Source of the DNA: JADFUS01 sp036653215
GTDB taxonomy: Bacteria; Bacteroidota; Bacteroidia; Bacteroidales; Rikenellaceae
Assembly: GCA_036653215.1 (NCBI GenBank)
Contig: JAVVUK010000030.1
Span: 1-16,746, forward strand
Direction of reading: 5' to 3'
DNA: 16,746 bases
Shown: in pieces, positions 13,810 through 16,746 of the stretch
Position numbering within the stretch: position 1 is the first letter of the stretch
How the letters are laid out: each line of letters begins with the position of its first letter
Position numbers and translations under genes: made by a program
The notes under the pieces: generated by a model
The model's database searches: none
Seen by the model: the letters and a program-made list of their open reading frames with translations, nothing else
Told to the model about the DNA's origin: nothing

Positions 13810-15462
13810 ATGCTTAGAAGTCTTCACATAGAGAATTACCTTTTGATAGACAAACTATGCCTAAATCTCGAAGACGGATTAAACATCATAACCGGAGAGA
13901 CGGGTGCCGGCAAATCTATACTTTTGGGAGCCATCGGCTTGGCTTTGGGAGAGAGAAGCGAGAGTAGCATCATAAAAAAAGACGCTGCGAGTTGTATCAT
14001 AGAGGCTACTTTTAATATTGAACACGCTTCCGAAAAGTTATCAGAGATATTAGAACTTAACGACATAGAATACCAATGTGAACTTTCCATAAGGCGTGTC
14101 ATAACACCTTCAAAAAGCCGTGTTTTCATAAACGACATCCCTACAAATCTATCTCTTCTTAAAGATGTCGCACAATATTTAGTAGACATACATTCACAAC
14201 ATCAAACCCTCCTTGTCGGAGAGTCTACCTTCCAAATTGGCGTTGTAGATTCTATTGCCAAAAATGAAATTCTATTAAACAAATATCGTGAGCTTTTCTT
14301 ACAAAAAGAAAATATAACAAAAGAGATAAAAGCAGCTATCGACGAGATAGATAAGGCGAAACGAGACGAGGATTACCTACGTTTTCAAGCCGAAGAGCTT
14401 CATGCAGCATCTTTTAAATCGGGCGAGGAAGAGGAACTCACCAAAGAGTTTGAACTTCTAAACCGAGCAGCGGAAGTCTCTCAAAGACTCTCTGAGACGA
14501 CTTTCACAATGGGTGATAGCGACACCTCTACCCTATCTACATTGTCATATGGGGTACAAGAATTTTCAAAAGTAGCATCGCTTCTTGAAGGTGGTGACGA
14601 CATATTAGAAAGACTAACATCCTCTCTTGTAGAGATAAAAGAAAGTCTTCGTGAGTTAAATAAGCTAAAAGATAGCGTCTCGGAAAATCCATCTCGACAA
14701 TTAGAAGTAGAACAAAGGTTAGATCTCATATCTACCCTTGAGCAGAAACATCATAAAAAAAGTATTGAGGAGCTTCTTGAATTTCAAAATGAAATATCAG
14801 ACAAACTTAGCGTCATAGATAACTTTGACGACAAACTACAAAAGTTACAAAAACAAGAGGTTGAGATAGTACAAAAGGCTAACACCATAGCCAAAGAGAT
14901 AAGCACAAGACGTAAAGCAACGAAACCGATAATTGAGAAAAGCATAATCTCTACTTTAGTTGAACTTGGCATATTACACGCTTCTTTTGAAGTTGTCGTT
15001 GAAAGTGAAAACACGTTAACTCCAACAGGTTGCGACCAAGTATATTTCAACTTCTCGGCTAATAAAAATATGCCTCTTCAAAAGATAGACAAGGTGGCAT
15101 CAGGCGGTGAGATGTCACGTCTTATGTTGGCATTAAAGGTGCTCATATCGAAACATAAGAGTATGCCAACCATGATTTTTGACGAGATAGACATAGGGGT
15201 TTCAGGACGTGTGGCAGATAAGATGGGCGAGATTATGGAACAACTCTCGAAAGGACAACAAATAATAAACATCACACACCTCCCACAAGTTGCCAGCAAA
15301 GGAGAACATCACTTCTTAGTTTATAAGGAAAATAGCATAACAAACATCGTTAAGTTAGAAAAGGAACAACGTATAGAGCAAATAGCGGTAATGATAAGTG
15401 GAAGTAAAATTACAGAAGCAGCTCTATCGCAAGCAAAAGAGTTATTAAAAACTGTAAATTAA
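13810..15462 (+). CDS. recN: DNA repair protein RecN
   Basis: RecN is an SMC-like ATPase that acts early in double-strand break repair in the cytosol. The 550-residue protein starts with the usual MLRSLHIENYLLIDKL. Walker A GETGAGKS lies at 29-36. A Q-loop region, LVDIHSQHQTLLVG (about 118-131), precedes a central coiled coil of about 150-370. The ABC signature ASGGEMSRLMLALK, Walker B MIFDEIDIGVSG and the switch histidine in NITHLPQVAS lie in the last third. The length is normal for the family. It lies two bases after coaBC and six before the DUF2007 gene, so it is cotranscribed from the bamD promoter unless an unseen internal promoter exists. No LexA-like operator is visible near its start. 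Confidence 0.97.
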   Translation: MLRSLHIENYLLIDKLCLNLEDGLNIITGETGAGKSILLGAIGLALGERSESSIIKKDAASCIIEATFNIEHASEKLSEILELNDIEYQCELSIRRVITPSKSRVFINDIPTNLSLLKDVAQYLVDIHSQHQTLLVGESTFQIGVVDSIAKNEILLNKYRELFLQKENITKEIKAAIDEIDKAKRDEDYLRFQAEELHAASFKSGEEEELTKEFELLNRAAEVSQRLSETTFTMGDSDTSTLSTLSYGVQEFSKVASLLEGGDDILERLTSSLVEIKESLRELNKLKDSVSENPSRQLEVEQRLDLISTLEQKHHKKSIEELLEFQNEISDKLSVIDNFDDKLQKLQKQEVEIVQKANTIAKEISTRRKATKPIIEKSIISTLVELGILHASFEVVVESENTLTPTGCDQVYFNFSANKNMPLQKIDKVASGGEMSRLMLALKVLISKHKSMPTMIFDEIDIGVSGRVADKMGEIMEQLSKGQQIINITHLPQVASKGEHHFLVYKENSITNIVKLEKEQRIEQIAVMISGSKITEAALSQAKELLKTVN

Positions 15463-15468
15463 CAGATT

Positions 15469-15711
15469 ATGGGAAAGATTGAAACCGATGGCATAATAGT
15501 AGGAAAGTTCTCCACTATTGCCGAAACAAACATCGTGAAAGGACTTTTGGAGAGTAACGGCATAACATCATATATACGTAACGCCGCCTTAAGCAACATC
15601 TTTCCAAACATCCCCATTTGCGCCTCAGAGATAGAATTGGTGGTGCGTAACGAAGATTTTGAAAAGGCAAATAACATCTTAGAAGCAGAGTTTGACAAAG
15701 CCGAATTTTAA
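15469..15711 (+). CDS. Small DUF2007 domain protein
   Basis: The 80-residue protein is a complete single DUF2007 domain of ferredoxin-like fold. The pattern is a strand around IIVGKFSTIAETNIVKGLLE (9-28), then SNGITSYIRN, and a closing strand IELVVRNEDFEKANNILEAE (54-73). The family is annotated as putative signal transducing, with weak resemblance to PII-type proteins, and its function is not known. No metal-binding residues or membrane segment are seen. It follows recN by six bases and ends the transcription unit. The next gene has its own promoter. Confidence 0.8.
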   Translation: MGKIETDGIIVGKFSTIAETNIVKGLLESNGITSYIRNAALSNIFPNIPICASEIELVVRNEDFEKANNILEAEFDKAEF

Positions 15712-15759
15712 AATAAGACGTTTATTTGTATTTAATGACTAATTTTAAACAATGTTTTA

Positions 15760-15767
15760 TATCTTTG
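15760..15767 (+). promoter_or_regulatory. TAnnTTTG -7 box for pta
   Basis: TATCTTTG fully matches the consensus and ends 52 bases before the pta start, predicting a leader of about 47 bases. A -33 TTG is not evident at the right distance. A 5-bp dyad, AAACA-A-TGTTT at 15747-15757, lies immediately upstream, and a larger palindrome lies immediately downstream. Confidence 0.55.
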
Positions 15768-15775
15768 CATGGATC

Positions 15776-15790
15776 ATTGTAAATTACAAT
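15776..15790. promoter_or_regulatory. 15-bp palindrome at the predicted pta transcription start
   Basis: ATTGTAAATTACAAT has perfect 7-bp arms around a single central base. A one-base loop cannot form a normal RNA hairpin, so a dimeric protein-binding site is the more natural reading. It begins about nine bases after the -7 box, where a repressor would block initiation. No matching regulator in the window can be assigned. Confidence 0.4.
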
Positions 15791-15819
15791 CACAATAATT
15801 ATTAATAATAAAAACATAT

Positions 15820-16746
15820 ATGGAACTTTTAGAAAAAATTAAAGCAACAGCAAGAACAAGCAAACAACGTATCGTACTTCCAGAAGGCGAAGAAGAACGT
15901 ATGCTTAGAGCAACAGGCGAGATTATTGATCAAAACCTTTGTGAAATTATCTTAATTGGCAACCCTGCAACAATTAAAAAGAACGCCGAGAAATTTGGGG
16001 TTAAAAACATATCTAAGGTCACCATCGTTGATCCTATGAACAACCCTAACAAAGCTAAGTATGTAGATATTATGCTTAAGCTAAGAGCTGCAAAAGGCTT
16101 AACTCAAGAACAAGCAGAAAAGCTCATTCTTGACCCTCTATGTCTTGGGGTATTGATGATAAAAGCAGGTGATGCTGACGGTGAAGTTGCCGGTTCTATC
16201 AATGCTACTGGTGATGTTCTTCGTCCAGCGTTCCAATATGTAAAGACAAAACCTGGAATTAGCGTTGTGTCAGGTGCTTTTATAATGGGCGTAAATAACA
16301 AATTTGGTGAAAACGGAGTTATGATATTTGCCGATTGTGCTGTTCACCCTAATCCAACAGCCGAAGAGCTTGCTCAAATTGCCGTTTCGACAGGACACAC
16401 GACACGTGCCATTGCAGGTTTTGAACCACGCATCGCTATGCTTAGCTTCTCAACAAAAGGATCTGCCAAAAACGAAATGGTAGATAAAGTTGTCGAAGCA
16501 ACACGCCTTGCCAAAGAGATGGATCCATCTTTAGCTATTGATGGTGAGCTTCAAGCAGATGCTGCTATTGTTGAGGCAATAGGTATGCAAAAAGCTCCTG
16601 GCAGTAAGATTGCAGGTCACGCTAATGTCCTTGTGTTCCCTACGTTGGAAGTTGGCAACATCGCTTATAAACTCGTTCAACGTCTTGCAGGGGCTCAAGA
16701 TGTAGGACCAATTCTACAAGGCATGGCAGCTCCTATCAACGACCTT
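15820..16746 (+). CDS. pta: Phosphate acetyltransferase, 3' end outside window
   Basis: Pta interconverts acetyl-CoA and acetyl phosphate and, with acetate kinase, yields ATP during acetate formation. The reading frame is open from the ATG at 15820 to the window edge, giving 309 residues without a stop. The short-form Pta of Bacteroidetes is around 335 residues, so about 25-30 are missing. Family motifs include RIVLPEGEEERML (17-29), LDPLCLGVLMIKAGDADG (about 104-121), NATGDVLRPA, LSFSTKGSAKNEMV and the C-terminal PTLEVGNIAYKLVQRLAGA. It lacks the N-terminal DRTGG/P-loop regulatory domains of the long Pta form. An acetate kinase gene would be expected next but lies beyond the window. It is separated from the preceding operon by 108 bases holding its own promoter. 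Confidence 0.95.
   Translation, partial: MELLEKIKATARTSKQRIVLPEGEEERMLRATGEIIDQNLCEIILIGNPATIKKNAEKFGVKNISKVTIVDPMNNPNKAKYVDIMLKLRAAKGLTQEQAEKLILDPLCLGVLMIKAGDADGEVAGSINATGDVLRPAFQYVKTKPGISVVSGAFIMGVNNKFGENGVMIFADCAVHPNPTAEELAQIAVSTGHTTRAIAGFEPRIAMLSFSTKGSAKNEMVDKVVEATRLAKEMDPSLAIDGELQADAAIVEAIGMQKAPGSKIAGHANVLVFPTLEVGNIAYKLVQRLAGAQDVGPILQGMAAPINDL

Noticed and set aside
15711..15727. Terminator after the DUF2007 gene
   Set aside because: The only dyad is six A-T pairs with no G-C, far weaker than the perfect hairpin at 9709-9746, so a terminator cannot be claimed.

Overview
The window is AT-rich chromosomal DNA from a member of the Bacteroidetes, most likely the order Bacteroidales. The assignment rests on four things: lineage-typical families (DUF4831, DUF2807 lipoprotein, the Bacteroidetes form of BamD and of RNA polymerase omega, short-form Pta), the block bamD-rpoZ-coaBC-recN, TAnnTTTG boxes upstream of most transcription units as expected for the Bacteroidetes primary sigma factor, and the general lack of Shine-Dalgarno sequences. 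No rRNA, tRNA, CRISPR array, transposase or phage module is visible. The longest gene-free stretch is 175 bases.

Left part (1-3446): a small orphan HTH regulator (+), a DUF2807 lipoprotein built on GGS-centred repeats (-), a small MscS channel (+), and a YjiH-type membrane protein (-). The lipoprotein and channel genes are divergent and share a 67-base promoter region. The channel and YjiH genes converge so tightly that their stop codons interlock.

Middle (3482-9721, all +): a protein with features of the CoiA-like PD-(D/E)XK nuclease group, a secreted DUF4831 protein, then the tightly packed run folP-cdaA-comM-comEC (dihydropteroate synthase, diadenylate cyclase, ComM/YifB AAA+ ATPase, ComEC/Rec2 channel). 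Neighbours in this run overlap by one base, abut, or lie a few bases apart, so one operon is likely. Two, possibly three, genes of natural transformation sit together here. The run ends in a perfect 17-bp hairpin at 9709-9746 that overlaps the comEC stop codon and can also terminate the converging gene.

Right part: an alpha-oxoamine synthase (PLP enzyme of the serine palmitoyltransferase/KBL/BioF superfamily) on the minus strand with a GTG start. It is divergent from bamD-rpoZ-coaBC-recN-DUF2007 (outer-membrane assembly lipoprotein, RNA polymerase omega, CoA synthesis, DNA repair, small DUF2007 protein). The window ends inside pta (phosphate acetyltransferase), which has its own TAnnTTTG box and a 15-bp palindrome just downstream of it.

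Most of the window is ordinary core genome. The points most worth a second look are the possible competence cluster, the divergent CoiA-like nuclease candidate, a divergent gene pair whose promoters imply leaderless mRNAs, a 14-base perfect complement of the 16S rRNA 3' end inside mscS, a short ComEC lacking the beta-lactamase domain, and an oxoamine synthase whose amino-acid substrate is not obvious.
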